DNA of 38,404 nt, taken from contig JAQYOU010000164.1 of the NCBI GenBank assembly GCA_028727105.1, positions 1 to 38,404 of the forward strand. The letters are read 5' to 3'. Origin of the DNA: a bacterium. Lineage in GTDB: Bacteria; Bacillota; Clostridia; Lachnospirales; Lachnospiraceae. Shown here in pieces: positions 37,565 to 38,404 of the stretch (position 1 is its first letter; each line of letters opens with the position of its first letter). Below the pieces are notes generated by a model. It had not been told where the DNA came from, did no database searches, and saw only the letters and a list, made by a program, of their open reading frames with translations. A program made the position numbers and the translations under genes.

Positions 37565-38027
37565 GATCTGCTTCCTCCCCCTGTTCATTCAGCCATGCGG
37601 CCAGTTTTTTTATCGTCTTTGACATCGACTCAAAGCACAATCCATAGGAGGGGAGCGGTGCCCCGTAAGGATCCATGATCTCCAGCTCTTCACCTGTCAG
37701 TGTCGTCAGGACCTGCACCTGTGCCTGCCTGTCCTCACCGATGATGGATAACACCTGTCCGATCTCCTTTGCTTCCATGACAAGAACGAGCGTATGATCA
37801 TCCACATCCTCTGCCACCAGCTGCTGTGACATATATCCCTCCATATTGATCCCGTTGCTGATCATGACTGCCGCTGTCTTCTGGTTCAGCGGTTCCGGGA
37901 ATAATACGACCATTCCCCGTGCCTCGATCCGGATCTCATGCTTTAAACTGCACTCCTGTAAGAGCGCTGCTGCCATCGGTGCCCGGCAGGTGCCGCTCTT
38001 GCACACAAAAATCACCTTGTCCCACAT
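37557..38027 (-). CDS. Low-molecular-weight protein-tyrosine/arginine phosphatase-like protein
   Basis: The 156-residue protein has the LMW-phosphatase fold. Cys9 and Arg15 lie in VCKSGTCRAPMAAALL, the P-loop position of CxGNxCRSP, and the acid Asp119 is in MDPYG. The loop differs from the family in three places: Gly11 is Ser, Asn12 is Gly, and the Ser after Arg15 is Ala. Bacillus YwlE, an arginine phosphatase, lies in the same neighbourhood behind sua5 (ywlC), so that activity is a reasonable guess. It begins 4 bases after the sua5 stop and overlaps comEB by 8 bases. Confidence 0.8.
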   Translation of the reverse strand: MWDKVIFVCKSGTCRAPMAAALLQECSLKHEIRIEARGMVVLFPEPLNQKTAAVMISNGINMEGYMSQQLVAEDVDDHTLVLVMEAKEIGQVLSIIGEDRQAQVQVLTTLTGEELEIMDPYGAPLPSYGLCFESMSKTIKKLAAWLNEQGEEADHE

Positions 38028-38031
38028 ATTG

Positions 38032-38404
38032 CTATACCTCCAATACCTGATGCCCGGCAGCCTTCAACAACCGGTTCATGATAGCCTGTCCCATTCCGGC
38101 TGTCTGAAAGCTCTCCGAAAAGATCGCATCCACACCAAGCTCATCAAACCGGCGCAGAATTCCATATAAATGTCTGGCGATCGCTTCCTCGTCATCACGC
38201 GCCCCAATGCTGATGACGATTCCCTGCTTGTAACGATCCCTGGTCTCTTCCGTCGCAATGATACCTACCCGTTTCTGTTGTGCGATCAGAGCTTCACTCA
38301 TCTCGTTGATAGTCTGCACCACCGCGTCTGTTACTCCCTCAACCACCTTTAAATCTGCCTTCGGTGCATAATGGCGATATTTCATGCCCGGCGCAGAGAC
38401 TTTC
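38032..38404 (-). CDS. L-threonylcarbamoyladenylate synthase (Sua5/YwlC), C-terminal part
   Basis: Sua5 makes threonylcarbamoyl-AMP for the t6A modification of ANN-decoding tRNAs. Only the last 123 or so residues are inside the window. They begin KVSAPGMKYRHYAPKA, the linker that joins the YrdC catalytic domain to the C-terminal Sua5 domain. The Sua5 domain follows, with VGIIATEE, EAIARHLYGILRRFDELGVD and the closing MGQAIMNRLLKAAG. The catalytic domain lies beyond the right edge. The gene order sua5, ywlE-like, comEB, atp resembles firmicute chromosomes. Confidence 0.88.
   Translation of the reverse strand, partial: KVSAPGMKYRHYAPKADLKVVEGVTDAVVQTINEMSEALIAQQKRVGIIATEETRDRYKQGIVISIGARDDEEAIARHLYGILRRFDELGVDAIFSESFQTAGMGQAIMNRLLKAAGHQVLEV

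Overview
The window looks like chromosomal DNA of a Gram-positive Clostridia, most likely a Lachnospiraceae. The reasons are a monoderm-style Tad/Flp pilus locus without a secretin, a flagellin with a FliS-like partner, a bofA/yaaL-type pair typical of endospore formers, and an F-type ATP synthase operon headed by atpZ/atpI behind sua5, an LMW-phosphatase gene and a comEB-type deaminase gene. Genes are dense, nearly all on the minus strand, with strong Shine-Dalgarno sites and frequent GTG/TTG starts. I see no tRNA, rRNA, CRISPR array, insertion sequence or prophage, and no gene-free stretch above 300 bases.

Layout, left to right. 1-4324 is housekeeping: the start of glucose-6-phosphate isomerase, a small membrane protein, murG (plus strand, alone), a HIT protein with a flavodoxin/SCP2 fusion, and a rhomboid protease. 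4426-13272 is a ten-gene Tad-like pilus operon on the minus strand. In transcription order it holds a CpaE/TadZ-like protein with a broken P-loop, the CpaF ATPase, TadB, TadC with an extracytoplasmic insert, a Flp pilin, a DUF5702-type protein, a TadE-like pseudopilin with two HxxxxC...CxxC modules, a short prepilin peptidase, a second TadE-like protein and a DUF6382/FHA protein. A consensus promoter (13301-13329) and a large palindrome precede it. bofA-like and yaaL-like genes lie divergently beside it. 14022-19227 is a flagellar patch: FliS-like protein, flagellin, and a 1031-residue helical-repeat protein whose C-terminus resembles FliK. Sigma-28-type promoters precede the last two.

19433-24006 carries glgB behind a TPR/acidic/AAA+ fusion gene. 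24175-27845 holds an AI-2E family exporter behind an aconitase-type hydratase. 27957-29777 holds a coiled-coil protein behind a divergent PurM-like protein. 29934-37031 is the ATP synthase operon atpZ-I-B-E-F-H-A-G-D-C. Its c subunit carries the residues of Na+-binding rings. Its gamma gene has lost the expected stop and runs 166 bases into atpD. 37079-38404 holds comEB, a tyrosine-phosphatase-like gene and the C-terminal part of sua5.

The most unusual items are the accessory domains built into the Tad machinery, the atpG stop loss, the degenerate PurM paralogue, the TPR-AAA+ protein coupled to glgB, and a recurring layout in which a downstream promoter overlaps the upstream gene's terminator. 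All functions are inferred from sequence reading and memory of families; no search was run.
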